From NCBI RefSeq assembly GCF_004795835.1, contig NZ_CP039249.1, positions 186,001 through 250,000 of the forward strand: a DNA stretch of 64,000 nucleotides, written 5' to 3'. This DNA is from Sphingomonas sp. PAMC26645 (GTDB lineage Bacteria > Pseudomonadota > Alphaproteobacteria > Sphingomonadales > Sphingomonadaceae). The position numbers and the translations under genes were made by a program. Below, piece by piece: positions 12,351 through 21,119 of the stretch (position 1 is its first letter; every line of letters begins with the position of its first letter). The notes under the pieces are model-generated. The model did not search any database and was not told the DNA's origin. It worked only from the letters and a program-made list of their open reading frames with translations.

Positions 12351-12445
12351 ATGCAAGTTACATCGGAGCCGTGACCATCAATGTCAACACGCATGGGACG
12401 TGACTTAGAGGCCGCTCGACGTCAGCGACTTGGTCTTGCTGCCAA

Positions 12446-12484
12446 TTAAAGACGGTCGGGCAGCGGACGTGCCGCCCGACCGTC
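12446..12484 (-). terminator. Intrinsic terminator of ohr
   Basis: A perfect 11-bp stem (GACGGTCGGGC with GCCCGACCGTC) around a 12-base loop lies just after the ohr stop. On the minus strand it is followed by TTTAATT. Confidence 0.8.
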
Positions 12485-12496
12485 AGGGCTTCACCT

Positions 12497-12922
12497 TCAG
12501 GCGAGCGTCAGGCCGACATCGACGTTGCCGCGGGTGGCGTTCGAATAGGGGCAGATTTCGTGTGCGGCATCGACCAGACGCTGCGCTTCGGCGCGGTCGA
12601 TGCCTGGCAGCGACACGGTCAGGTCGGTGGTGATCCCGAAACCGCCAGCCGAACGCGGGCCGATACCGACTTTCGCGGTGACCGAGACGTCGTCGGGCAG
12701 CTTCACCTTCAACTGCTGGCCAGCGACCTTCAGTGCGCCGATGAAGCACGCGGAATAGCCGGCTGCGAACAGCTGCTCGGGGTTGCTGCCGTCGCCGCCT
12801 GCGCCGCCCAGTTCTTTCGGCGTCGAGAGCGCGACGTCGAAACGGCCGTCCTGCGACCGTGCATGGCCGTCGCGGCCGCCGGTTGCGGTAGCTTCGGTGG
12901 TGTATTTTACATCGACGGACAT
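12497..12922 (-). CDS. ohr: Organic hydroperoxide resistance protein
   Basis: Ohr is a thiol peroxidase that reduces organic hydroperoxides using lipoyl partners. The 141-residue protein has the two reactive cysteines, Cys59 (AGYSACFIGA) and Cys124 (HEICPYSNATRGN), in the Ohr/OsmC fold. The start at 12922 is used; the frame extends 28 codons upstream but through the operator region. It is divergent from ohrR. Confidence 0.95.
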   Translation of the reverse strand: MSVDVKYTTEATATGGRDGHARSQDGRFDVALSTPKELGGAGGDGSNPEQLFAAGYSACFIGALKVAGQQLKVKLPDDVSVTAKVGIGPRSAGGFGITTDLTVSLPGIDRAEAQRLVDAAHEICPYSNATRGNVDVGLTLA

Positions 12923-12936
12923 GCTGAAATCTCCAT

Positions 12937-13007
12937 ATTGCTTATCGCGATAACGATCTATGATGTGGCGGTACCGAAGTCCAGTAAGATTTGCCGCGAT
13001 AAGCAAT
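12937..13007. promoter_or_regulatory. Two OhrR-type operators between ohr and ohrR
   Basis: The gap contains ATTGCTTATCGCGATAACGAT (12937-12957, 21 bp; one half-site perfect) and ATTTGCCGCGATAAGCAAT (12989-13007; the other half-site perfect). Both are variants of one palindrome, ATTGCTTATCGCGATAAGCAAT without its changes. One lies close to the ohr start, the other close to the ohrR start. This fits shared repression by a MarR-type dimer. Confidence 0.6.
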
Positions 13008-13039
13008 TTTATGTACGGTCGAGCGTGAAGGAGCCTGCC

Positions 13040-13489
13040 GTGTCCGATCCCCTGCCCCTCGACGACCAGCTCTGCTTTTCGCTCTATGCCGCGACGATCG
13101 CGATAAATCGCGCGTACAAGCCCGTGCTCGACCGGCTCGGCATCACCTATCCACAGTTTCTCGTCCTCCAGACGCTCAACGAGGCGGAGGATGGCTGTTC
13201 GATCGGCGCGATCGCCGAACGGTTGGCACTCGAACCGAGCACGATCACGCCGTTGGCGAAACGGCTGGAGGCGGCGGGGCTGGTCACGCGCATCCGCAAT
13301 CCCGCCGACGAACGACAGGTGCGCGTACGTCTAACTGAGACCGGCAGGGCGCGGTGGGCGGAGACAGGGTGTCTTGGCCCGCTGATCGTCGAGCGGTCCG
13401 GCATGACGCAGGATCGACTCGCAGCCCTGAACGTGGAGGTCGCGGCGCTGCGGCGAGCACTTGCAGGGGACCGTTCGGCGATGCAGTGA
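13040..13489 (+). CDS. ohrR: MarR-family peroxide-sensing repressor OhrR
   Basis: This 149-residue MarR protein has the conserved N-terminal sensor cysteine (Cys12, in QLCFSLY) that organic peroxides oxidise to release DNA. The recognition helix region (CSIGAIAERLALEPSTITPLAKRLE split over the HTH) and the wing (RNPADERQVRV) are clear. The GTG at 13040 sits six bases after AAGGAG and is the best start. It is divergent from ohr, its expected target. Confidence 0.92.
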   Translation: MSDPLPLDDQLCFSLYAATIAINRAYKPVLDRLGITYPQFLVLQTLNEAEDGCSIGAIAERLALEPSTITPLAKRLEAAGLVTRIRNPADERQVRVRLTETGRARWAETGCLGPLIVERSGMTQDRLAALNVEVAALRRALAGDRSAMQ

Positions 13490-13593
13490 CGCTCGTAACG
13501 CGCCAATTCTGCAGGCATGACTGACGATCGGTCGAACGAGGCCGACTGACTCGGCTGGGAAGTACGTACGCGAAGATCGACGCCTACCCGTCC

Positions 13594-14511
13594 TTATCGT
13601 TTGGTGTCCAAGAACCCGCGTACGGCTGAGATCGTCGCGACAGGCTGTTCTTCCATCAGCCAGTGGCCCGAGTCCGGGATCACCACCTGCGTCACGTCGC
13701 TCGCGGCGAACCGCATTACCGTCGCCATCATCGGCCCGAACGACTTGGCGCCACCGATGGCAAGCACCGGCATGGTCAGCTTGCCCGCCGCGACGAAGCC
13801 GGCATTGTCCGCTGCGTCGCGGTCGAACGCGGCGAACTGCGCAAAGCCCGCGTGCATCGCGCCGGGCCGGGCATAGAGCGCGGCATAATGAACGCGGGAG
13901 GCTTCGCTGAACTTCGCCGGTGACGCCGAGAACTCGTTCCAGAACCGGTCGAGATAGATGCGCTCGCGACCCGCGACGAGCCGCTCCATATCGGGACCGC
14001 CGAACCGGAAATGCCAGAGCAGCGGGTTCTTCAGCAGTTCGTCCCACGGCCCGATGCCGGGCAAGGGCGCGTCCATCAGGACGAACCGGGTAACTCGGTC
14101 ACGGTTCCGGGCGGCGAAGGCATAGCCGACCATGTTGCCGATATCGTGCGTCACCAGATCGGTCCTATCGATCTGCAGCGCGTCGAGCACACCGACCATG
14201 TCGACTGCCTGCGTCGACTTGTCGTACCCGCCCGCCGGTTTCGATGAGAGGCCCATGCCGCGCAGGTCGGGAACGATCACCAGGTGGTCGCGCACCAGAT
14301 CGGCGGCGAGCAGCGCCCACATGTCACCGGTCTCGCCATAGCCGTGCAGCAACAGGACCGCCGGACCGTGGCCCCCCGCGCGCACATGGATCGTCGTACC
14401 GTTCGTCACGACATCGCGTTCGGTGAAGCCGGGTGGGAACGGCTGAACTTGTGCCAGCGCGGGCGTGGCGACGAGTATCGCCAGGATGGCGGCAGCGGCA
14501 TGTCGTAACAT
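13594..14511 (-). CDS. Exported alpha/beta hydrolase, epoxide-hydrolase-like
   Basis: This 305-residue protein starts with a signal peptide (MLRHAAAAILAILVATPALA). It has the oxyanion HGYGETG loop, a nucleophile position in TDLVTHDIGNM (Asp rather than Ser, as in epoxide hydrolases and haloalkane dehalogenases) and a C-terminal DSGHWLMEE histidine. The substrate cannot be read from the sequence. It is divergent from a LysR regulator whose start is 110 bases away, which may control it. The longer frame to 14589 crosses the promoter gap and is not used. Confidence 0.82.
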   Translation of the reverse strand: MLRHAAAAILAILVATPALAQVQPFPPGFTERDVVTNGTTIHVRAGGHGPAVLLLHGYGETGDMWALLAADLVRDHLVIVPDLRGMGLSSKPAGGYDKSTQAVDMVGVLDALQIDRTDLVTHDIGNMVGYAFAARNRDRVTRFVLMDAPLPGIGPWDELLKNPLLWHFRFGGPDMERLVAGRERIYLDRFWNEFSASPAKFSEASRVHYAALYARPGAMHAGFAQFAAFDRDAADNAGFVAAGKLTMPVLAIGGAKSFGPMMATVMRFAASDVTQVVIPDSGHWLMEEQPVATISAVRGFLDTKR

Positions 14512-14621
14512 CGCGGTGCTCCTGGGCAGCATTGCCGCTGCAACTGGACAGGAGCGTGCCGCGCGAGCACCGTTCGCACTAGCCGGCAAAAGCCGAAACC
14601 GCCTTCCGGGATTGTCGAACG

Positions 14622-15551
14622 ATGATGAAGCTCGACGGTATTGCGGCGTTCGTTGCCACCGCGGAAGCGGGGTCGATCAGCGCGGCGGCGCGGCGCTTGG
14701 GCAACGCCAAATCGGTGGTCAGCGAACGACTGGCGGAGCTGGAGCGATTGCTCGACACGCGCCTGATCCAACGCACGACGCGCAAGCTGTCGCTGACCGA
14801 GGACGGCCAGACCTTCCTGCCGCGCGCGCAGCGGATCCTGTACGAGGCAGCGGAAGGCGCCGCGGAGATGGCGGCACGGCGTGGCACGCTGGTCGGGCCG
14901 CTGCGCCTGTCCGCGCCGGTCGGCTTCGGCGTGCTGCATCTCGGACCAGCAATCTGTCGCTTCCTCGCCGACCATCCGGGCATCGACCTGACGCTCGAAC
15001 TCGACGACCGCTTCGTCGATGCGGCGGCCGACGGCTTCGACGCGGTCATTCGCCACGGCACGATCGCCGACACCAGGCTGGTCGCCAAGCGGCTCGCCAC
15101 CAGCCAGCGCATCCTCCTGGCCTCGCCCGCCTACCTCGCGCAGCACGGCGTGCCGCAAAGCGTTGCCGACCTCGAAGCGCATTGCGGCATTCTCTACGCG
15201 AACCGCGATGCCGACTGGCGTTTTGCGAGCGCCGACGGGTGGACCGTCGTGCGACCGCGCGCCGCGCTACGCGTCAACAATGGCCTAGTGATGCGCGACG
15301 CGGCGCGCGCCGGTCTGGGCATCACGTTGCTGCCGACGTTCTTCGCACATGCCGATGTCGCGACCGGGGCCTTGGTCAGGATCGATATCGGCTGCGCGGC
15401 CGAGGGTGCCGAACTGTACATCGCCTATCCGCGAGAGCGCAGCGCATCAGCGAAGATCGCTGCCCTGACGCTGAGCCTCAGGGGCTCGTTCGGCGATCCG
15501 CCCTATTGGGACTTGCCGCCGAGCGATCGCGGCGTGCCACCTTCCGCCTAG
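14622..15551 (+). CDS. LysR-family transcriptional regulator
   Basis: This 309-residue protein has an N-terminal LysR winged HTH (AFVATAEAGSISAAARRLG, then VSERLAELERLL) and a periplasmic-binding-like effector domain. The layout and the DDRFVDAAADGFDAVIRHG region fit the subgroup of AaeR/DsdC-like regulators often paired with one divergent target. The divergent hydrolase at 13.6-14.5 kb is the likely target. Either of two tandem ATGs may start it. Confidence 0.9.
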   Translation: MMKLDGIAAFVATAEAGSISAAARRLGNAKSVVSERLAELERLLDTRLIQRTTRKLSLTEDGQTFLPRAQRILYEAAEGAAEMAARRGTLVGPLRLSAPVGFGVLHLGPAICRFLADHPGIDLTLELDDRFVDAAADGFDAVIRHGTIADTRLVAKRLATSQRILLASPAYLAQHGVPQSVADLEAHCGILYANRDADWRFASADGWTVVRPRAALRVNNGLVMRDAARAGLGITLLPTFFAHADVATGALVRIDIGCAAEGAELYIAYPRERSASAKIAALTLSLRGSFGDPPYWDLPPSDRGVPPSA

Positions 15552-15612
15552 GATCGCATTCCGGGATACGCCCGGATAGGCTGCGGCGTTTCGATCTGGC
15601 AGGGAGGCCGTG

Positions 15613-17220
15613 ATGACGACGCTCGCCAAGCCCTTCGTAGAGCCCCATACCCCCTCCCGCGCCACTACCGTCCTGCCGACGGTCGCCGACCTGCCCTGGC
15701 TGGTCGGGTATGCGCTCGCGTTCCTGGCGGCGCATCATATCGCCGCCGAATGGGGCGGGCGCGGTTTCTATTCGCTGCTGTATCCCGCTGCCGGCTTCCG
15801 CATTGCGCTGCTGTGGCGGCGTGGGCCGCGCTTGACCGTTGCGATCATCGTGACCGAGATCCTCGTGCAGATTGGCACCGGCGTGATCGATCCGCGGTCG
15901 GCGGGATGGCTGACCGCGCTGATCGGCGTGATCCGTCCGCCGCTGGTCTATGGCCTGATCGTGCTGCTGGTCCGGACGATGGCGGATCGTGCGCAGACGA
16001 GCATGAGCGTTGCGCCGATGCCGCTCGGCCTCGCCTCGGTCGGCGCGCCCGCCGCCGCTGCGTTGACCGCGCTGCCCTGGTCGTTGCTACGCCCCGATCT
16101 CACCGGCGTGTCCGGACTGCGCGAGACGGTGACGTCGCTGACCGGGTTCGTCGTCGGCGACCTGCTCGGCGTCCTGCTGCTGGCACCGCCCCTGCTCTGG
16201 GTGGCGGACCTTGCGACGGGCAGCGCGTTGCGGCCCGGACGCCCGAGCATGGCGTCGGTCGCGGAGGCCGTGGTGATCCTGGTCGCGTCGTTCGCGATCG
16301 AGATCCTGCTCGCGCGGATCGGCCTGGGCACGCCGCATACCCCCGTCCTGCTCGCGGTCGCGTGGATCGGGCTGCGGTTCGGGCGACTGGCGAGCTGGCT
16401 GGCGATCGTCGTCGTCGCGGCGATGGTCCTGCCGCAAACCGCGATGCCGATGGACATGGGCGGGCGCCTCGCGCTGCACATGAGCCTCGCCTCGATCATG
16501 GTCGTCGGGTATCTCGCCGGCAGCTTCGCCGACGCACAGGCCAGGGTGCGCGTCGACCTGGAACGCCGTGATCGCCTGTTGTTCCAGGCCGAACGGTTGA
16601 AGACGTTGCGGGCAATGTCGGTGGCGGTCATCCACGAGATCAGCCAGCCACTCTCGACGCTGGCGATCGAGGCCAAGCATCTGCACGAGCTGACCGTCTC
16701 GGCCGATGTCGAGATCGCGACCACCGCGGCGCTGATCGATCGCAAGGCCGCCGCATTGTCAACGCTCGTCCGCCGGCTCCGGCGGTTCGGCGGACGGACG
16801 GTCGACGTGCCGACGCCCCTGCCGCTCGCGACGTTGATCGACACCGTCGCGGCGCTGGCCCGGCCCGAGGCGAAATCGCACGGTGTCACGCTGTCGATCG
16901 ACGCCGTTGCGCCCGACCTCGTCATCCTCGCGCAGGAGGTCGAGCTGGCGCAGGCGATCGTCAACCTGGTGCGCAACGCGGTCCAGGCTTGTGGCAACGG
17001 CACCGTGACGCTCGGCGTGACGCGCACGAACCGAGGCGTGGAGCTGGTGGTCGTGAACGGATCGCGCCCGACCCGCCCCGAGCAACCCGGCATGGGCGTC
17101 GGCATCCTCGTCGCCCGCGCGATCGTCGAGGCGCATGGTGGCACCCTGTCGCGCATCACCGATACGGCGGGGCAAACGCGCGCGACCATTGCCCTTCCGC
17201 TCGTTGGAGAGCCCGAATGA
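15613..17220 (+). CDS. MASE1-domain sensor histidine kinase
   Basis: The N-terminal ~300 residues contain about eight hydrophobic segments of the MASE1 sensor type. A HisKA region carries the phospho-acceptor His341 in HEISQPLS, followed by an HATPase with NLVRNAVQA (N box) and MGVGILVARAIVEAHGG (G boxes). It should autophosphorylate and pass phosphate to the response regulator whose ATG overlaps its stop. The ATG at 15613, five bases after AGGGAGG, is preferred over the GTG at 15610. The HEI..P type is of the FixL/DctB class. Confidence 0.9.
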   Translation: MTTLAKPFVEPHTPSRATTVLPTVADLPWLVGYALAFLAAHHIAAEWGGRGFYSLLYPAAGFRIALLWRRGPRLTVAIIVTEILVQIGTGVIDPRSAGWLTALIGVIRPPLVYGLIVLLVRTMADRAQTSMSVAPMPLGLASVGAPAAAALTALPWSLLRPDLTGVSGLRETVTSLTGFVVGDLLGVLLLAPPLLWVADLATGSALRPGRPSMASVAEAVVILVASFAIEILLARIGLGTPHTPVLLAVAWIGLRFGRLASWLAIVVVAAMVLPQTAMPMDMGGRLALHMSLASIMVVGYLAGSFADAQARVRVDLERRDRLLFQAERLKTLRAMSVAVIHEISQPLSTLAIEAKHLHELTVSADVEIATTAALIDRKAAALSTLVRRLRRFGGRTVDVPTPLPLATLIDTVAALARPEAKSHGVTLSIDAVAPDLVILAQEVELAQAIVNLVRNAVQACGNGTVTLGVTRTNRGVELVVVNGSRPTRPEQPGMGVGILVARAIVEAHGGTLSRITDTAGQTRATIALPLVGEPE

Positions 17221-17801
17221 CCGATACGGCGTGTGGCATGGTGTATGTCGTCGATGACGACCAGGACCTTGGCGCTGCGGTCGCACGTCTGCTTCGCCGT
17301 CACGGTCATGTCGCGGAACCGTTCTTGGATCCGGCCCCGTTGCTGGAGGTGTACGAGCGCGCCCCGGCGCACTGCATCGTCACCGACGTGATGATGGGCG
17401 AGATCGACGGGTTCGACTTTGCCGATCGCGTCCGACTACTCGACCCCGCGGTCGCGATCATCTTCATGACCGCGTGGCCGACGACCGCCAACGCAGTCGA
17501 TTCGGTGCGTCGCTATGGCGGCCTCGACTATCTCGAAAAGCCGATCGACGAGGACCGGTTGCTCGCCGCCATCGCCAAGGGCGTCGCCTGGTCAAAGGCG
17601 CAACGCTCCGCACTCGCACGGACCGCGGGGCTGACGCCGCGGCAGCGCCAGGTGTTCGACCTGCTCGTGAAGGGCCACAACAACCAGGCGATTGCCGCCG
17701 CGCTCGACATCAGCCCGAAGACGGTGGAGGATCACCGTGCCGCGATCGTCGCGAAGACCGGCACCAACGGCATCGCCCAGTTGATCGCGCTCGCACGGTA
17801 A
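17217..17801 (+). CDS. FixJ/LuxR-type response regulator
   Basis: This 194-residue protein has a receiver domain with the acidic pocket (DDD near 13-15), phospho-acceptor Asp57 (VTDVMMGEIDG) and Lys in EKPID. It is followed by a LuxR-type HTH (LTPRQRQVFDLLVKGHNNQAIAAALDIS split). It starts inside the kinase stop (ATGA), so the pair forms a two-component system. The frame runs open further upstream but the family N-terminus begins here. Confidence 0.93.
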   Translation: MTDTACGMVYVVDDDQDLGAAVARLLRRHGHVAEPFLDPAPLLEVYERAPAHCIVTDVMMGEIDGFDFADRVRLLDPAVAIIFMTAWPTTANAVDSVRRYGGLDYLEKPIDEDRLLAAIAKGVAWSKAQRSALARTAGLTPRQRQVFDLLVKGHNNQAIAAALDISPKTVEDHRAAIVAKTGTNGIAQLIALAR

Positions 17802-18038
17802 TCCCCGCGGTCGATCGGACCACCGGATGGGTAAGCTTGATGTGGATTCGGGCGATGCGGTCGGCGGCCGCTGGAATGCTGGGACCGCTATTCGGTCGAT
17901 GCGCGCTGACCGGTCTCGATGCGCCATCCTCGGCGCTGTCGGCAATGCATGACGCGTCTCGGTATATTTCCCGGATTGGGTGCGCTTCGACACCGGGATA
18001 CGCATTCTGGACGATGATCCAACCAGATCGGATGAGAA

Positions 18039-18530
18039 TTGCGCGCTTTGAAGGAACTCTCGGTTCCCTGTCGCATGAATGTCGGCGGCAAATGGTCGAA
18101 CGGATGCATTCATGACGTGTCCGACAAGGGCCTGCTCGTATCAAGCAGCGAACCGCCGATCCTCGGCACCTATGTCGACATCCGCCGCGGGACCCTCGTC
18201 ATCATTGGTCGCGTGGTGTGGAACGGTGGCAGCCGCTTCGGCGTCCGGACGCAGGATCCGGTCAGCCTGGCTGCATTGCTGAGCGAACCCGTCCTGAAAC
18301 ATCGCCCCCCCGCCGCCGACGCCGACCGCCGCGCGATGAAGCGCGAACAGTCCGCCCGGCGGATCGTCGAGCAGACCGACCGTACCAAACGCCGCGCATC
18401 GGCATTCCAGTTCGTCTGCCTGGCGATCATCGGCGCGGGTATCGCCTGCTTCGCGGCCATGTCCTGTTACCAGGCGCTGGTGGCTCCCCTCGGTACGACC
18501 GTCGACGTGCTCGCTGGTGCGGTGAGCTGA
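18039..18530 (+). CDS. PilZ-domain protein with C-terminal membrane helix
   Basis: This ~163-residue protein has a PilZ-like barrel (CRMNVGGKWSNGCIHDVSDKG split around residues 11-31, then GRVVWNGGSRFGVRTQDPVS) and a C-terminal hydrophobic helix. PilZ domains bind cyclic di-GMP; the usual RxxxR is not clear here, but the D.S..G part is. No ATG precedes the domain: TTG at 18039 or 18048 must start it, because an in-frame TGA lies just upstream. A close paralogue lies at 59,745. Confidence 0.75.
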   Translation: MRALKELSVPCRMNVGGKWSNGCIHDVSDKGLLVSSSEPPILGTYVDIRRGTLVIIGRVVWNGGSRFGVRTQDPVSLAALLSEPVLKHRPPAADADRRAMKREQSARRIVEQTDRTKRRASAFQFVCLAIIGAGIACFAAMSCYQALVAPLGTTVDVLAGAVS

Positions 18531-18617
18531 CGCGCCTGCGGGGAACGACAGTTTCCAGCGCGCCGTGCTGCCGAGCGACGCGAGCCGGAGGCTTCGCGGG
18601 ACAGCACCTTCACATGG

Positions 18618-19210
18618 CTATGCGACCGAAGCCGATCGGTTGGTCCATTCGATCATCTTGGTCGTGGCGACGGCGGTTCGCGCTTCCGTGCCGACGATTT
18701 GCTCTTGCGTGGTAGTCGAGTGCAGCGACTGGACCTTCAGCATCGCCAGGATCACCACGACGTCGCCGCCTTGCACGGACAACGTGGTTTGAGAATTCGA
18801 CGGCTTGATGCCGTTGCGCGCCATTGCGGTCTCGACGGTGTACGTGCCGGGCGGGACCTCGGCCATGACGAATTGGTTCATCCGGATCTGCCCCGACGCG
18901 ACGCCGTGGATGTCGATTTTCATACCGGCCATGCCACCCATGAAGCGCGCCGCACGACATAGATCCGCGCGCTACCCGCAGCCGGCCGAAGCGTCCGCGC
19001 GTCCGCAATAACGGCAGGCGGCGCAGTCTTGCCGACCCTGTTGCCGGACAGCGACCAGATCACGAACGCGGTGGCGGCGACGAACAGCCCCCCGAAGATC
19101 ACGACCGCCGCGCCGCCGGACAAGGATTGCGCCCCCGTCATGCCGAATATCACGCCGAAGAATGCCGCTATCCCGGTGAGAACAAACCATTTAATATTAT
19201 TCGGCCTCAT
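18618..19210 (-). pseudogene. DUF2846-like membrane protein split by a frameshift
   Basis: The upstream half (18920-19210) has two transmembrane helices and begins the motif GSARIYVVRR, then goes out of frame. The downstream half (18618-18941) continues as RFMGGMAGMKIDIHG..PPGTYTV. Read together they give one protein with two N-terminal helices and a DUF2846-like beta domain. A one-base change near 18,938-18,945 joins them. Either a real frameshift, a sequencing error or translational coupling explains this. Confidence 0.55.
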
Positions 19211-19437
19211 ACCTACTCCTCGGATATTCTACCGCGGTTCACGATTGTTCGCCGGTCTTTGCCGATTACTGTTCGCGTAATAGCTCGCGACATTGCTTGA
19301 TCAAGGTCGCCCCGATGAACGTTCGAACGCCGCGGGTCGCTTTGCCCTGCCGTGCGCGGCCGGCACCAGCCGACTGTCGCAACGGCGCCCGCCCCGCTAA
19401 GGAAGGCGTCGCAATCATCGGGACTTGAGACAGACGC

Positions 19438-19776
19438 ATGGCGCGCAAACATTCGAAACACGGTCCCTATGAAGATCCGCAGGCCGAGGAGGACGCGCCC
19501 GTTGCGATCGTCGCGTGCTGGCTATGTGGTCGCCCGACCGGCAAGACCATCGTCTGGCACCATCCCGTCCCCAAGAGCCGGGGCGGCCGCGACGTCGTGC
19601 CGATGCATCCGATCTGCCAGCAGACGCTGACCGCGAACTTCACCAATTCCGAGCTGCAACGCCACGGCATGGACGTCGAGGGACTGCTGGCCGACCCGGC
19701 GGTGCGCAAGTTCGTCGACTGGGTCGCGAACAAGGATCCCGATTTCACCGCGACCCTGACCAAGAAACAGCGCTGA
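19438..19776 (+). CDS. HNH-endonuclease-like small protein
   Basis: This 112-residue protein contains a CWLCGR cysteine pair, then [22 protein letters not shown], a pattern of HNH domains (second and third metal/catalytic positions as H..H and C). Such stand-alone HNH proteins are common in sphingomonads with no known target. It lies 78 bases upstream of the MsrB-MsrA gene on the same strand. Confidence 0.7.
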   Translation: MARKHSKHGPYEDPQAEEDAPVAIVACWLCGRPTGKTIVWHHPVPKSRGGRDVVPMHPICQQTLTANFTNSELQRHGMDVEGLLADPAVRKFVDWVANKDPDFTATLTKKQR

Positions 19777-19853
19777 TCGCAGGGCGGCGGTGCCTGCCCG
19801 CATCTCGACAGCGAGATGACGGCACACCACATTCCGGTCAACGGAGTGCCGCC

Positions 19854-20810
19854 ATGACCAGTTACCACAAGACCGAAGATGCCGTCGCCGCGCTGACGCC
19901 CGAACAATACCGGGTGACGCAGGAGAATGCGACCGAGCGCCCCGGTTCCGGTGCGTTGCTGCACACCAAGGACGCGGGGATCTACGTCGACATCGTCTCG
20001 GGCGAGCCGCTGTTCGCCAGCGCCGACAAATACGAGTCCGGTTGCGGTTGGCCGAGCTTCACGCGGCCGATCGAACCGGCGAACGTCAAGGCCAGGCGCG
20101 ACTGGTCGATGCTGATCCCGCGTACCGAAGTTCGTTCGGCGCATGGCGACAGTCACCTGGGTCACGTCTTCAAGGACGGTCCGAGAAGCCGTGGGGGCCT
20201 GCGCTACTGCATCAATTCGGCAGCGTTGCGCTTCGTCCCGCGCGAAGAGATGGTGGCGCAAGGCTATGCCGCGTATCTCGATCAGGTCGAGGAAGTTCCG
20301 GCCCGGACCGAACGCGCGGTACTCGCCGGCGGATGCTTCTGGGGGATGCAGGACCTGATCCGCGCGCTGCCCGGCGTGGTCTCGACCCGCGTCGGCTATT
20401 CGGGCGGGGACATCGCCAATGCGACGTATCGCCGCCACGGCAACCATGCCGAAGCGATCGAGATCGTCTTCGATCCGGCACGCACCGACTTTCGCACGCT
20501 GCTCGAATTCTTCTTCCAGATCCACGACCCGACGACGGTCAACCGGCAGGGCAACGATCGCGGCGCGAGCTACCGCTCGGCGATCTTCTACACCGACGAC
20601 GATCAGAAGGCGGTCGCGCAGGAGACGATCGCCGACGTCGAGGCATCGGGCCTATGGCCGGGCAAGGTCGTGACCGAACTCTCCCCGGTCGGCGATTTCT
20701 GGGAGGCCGAGCCCGAGCACCAGGATTACCTCGAGCGCAAGCCGAACGGCTACACCTGCCATTTCGTCCGCCCGAACTGGAAACTGCCGCGCCGCGCCGA
20801 AGCGGACTAA
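19854..20810 (+). CDS. Bifunctional MsrB-MsrA methionine sulfoxide reductase
   Basis: This 318-residue fusion has MsrB first (CGWPSF near 64-69, catalytic Cys119 in RYCINS) and MsrA second (catalytic Cys161 in AGGCFW, then HDPTT.NRQG..RG..YRS). Together they reduce both sulfoxide epimers. The MsrB half lacks the four-cysteine zinc site of the other MsrB class. With no signal peptide the fusion should be cytoplasmic, unlike MsrA at 0.4-1.1 kb. Order MsrB then MsrA is the less common fusion order. Confidence 0.93.
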   Translation: MTSYHKTEDAVAALTPEQYRVTQENATERPGSGALLHTKDAGIYVDIVSGEPLFASADKYESGCGWPSFTRPIEPANVKARRDWSMLIPRTEVRSAHGDSHLGHVFKDGPRSRGGLRYCINSAALRFVPREEMVAQGYAAYLDQVEEVPARTERAVLAGGCFWGMQDLIRALPGVVSTRVGYSGGDIANATYRRHGNHAEAIEIVFDPARTDFRTLLEFFFQIHDPTTVNRQGNDRGASYRSAIFYTDDDQKAVAQETIADVEASGLWPGKVVTELSPVGDFWEAEPEHQDYLERKPNGYTCHFVRPNWKLPRRAEAD

Positions 20811-20828
20811 GCGCGGCGCGAACGGTGA

Positions 20829-21050
20829 TCAGCCTGCCTTGCGCTGCCAATTGTCGCGTTCGGCGAACACGCGCGTGACCTCCGCCATGTTTTCGGTCCC
20901 ATAGGCGCATAGCGGAGCCAACGCTTCGGCCAGGCTCCGCCTTATTGGCGTCAGGCTATAATCAAGCCGCGGCGGGACCCTCATGTTGGTCGGTCCGCGT
21001 CAGCACAGAGGCCGCCTCCTGAGCGCGCCCGCTCGTTGCAGTTCGAGCGG
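20829..21050 (-). pseudogene. HxlR-family regulator remnant
   Basis: Reading leftward, the sequence gives VPPRLDYSLTPIRRSLAEAL..LCAYG, the C-terminal part of HxlR-type winged-helix repressors, ending at a TGA (20829). Upstream, a related ELQRAG.L region is interrupted by a TGA and frame changes, and the HTH core is missing. It is a decayed gene fragment. Confidence 0.55.
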
Positions 21051-21119
21051 ACACGGGCGGCGCTTGCGGGAAATCCTGCCGCATCCTACCCCGTGTCATC
21101 GCATCCAAAGGAACACGCG

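Noticed and set aside
15948..17372. 474-residue minus-strand frame
   Set aside because: Antisense to the histidine kinase; serine/arginine-rich shadow.
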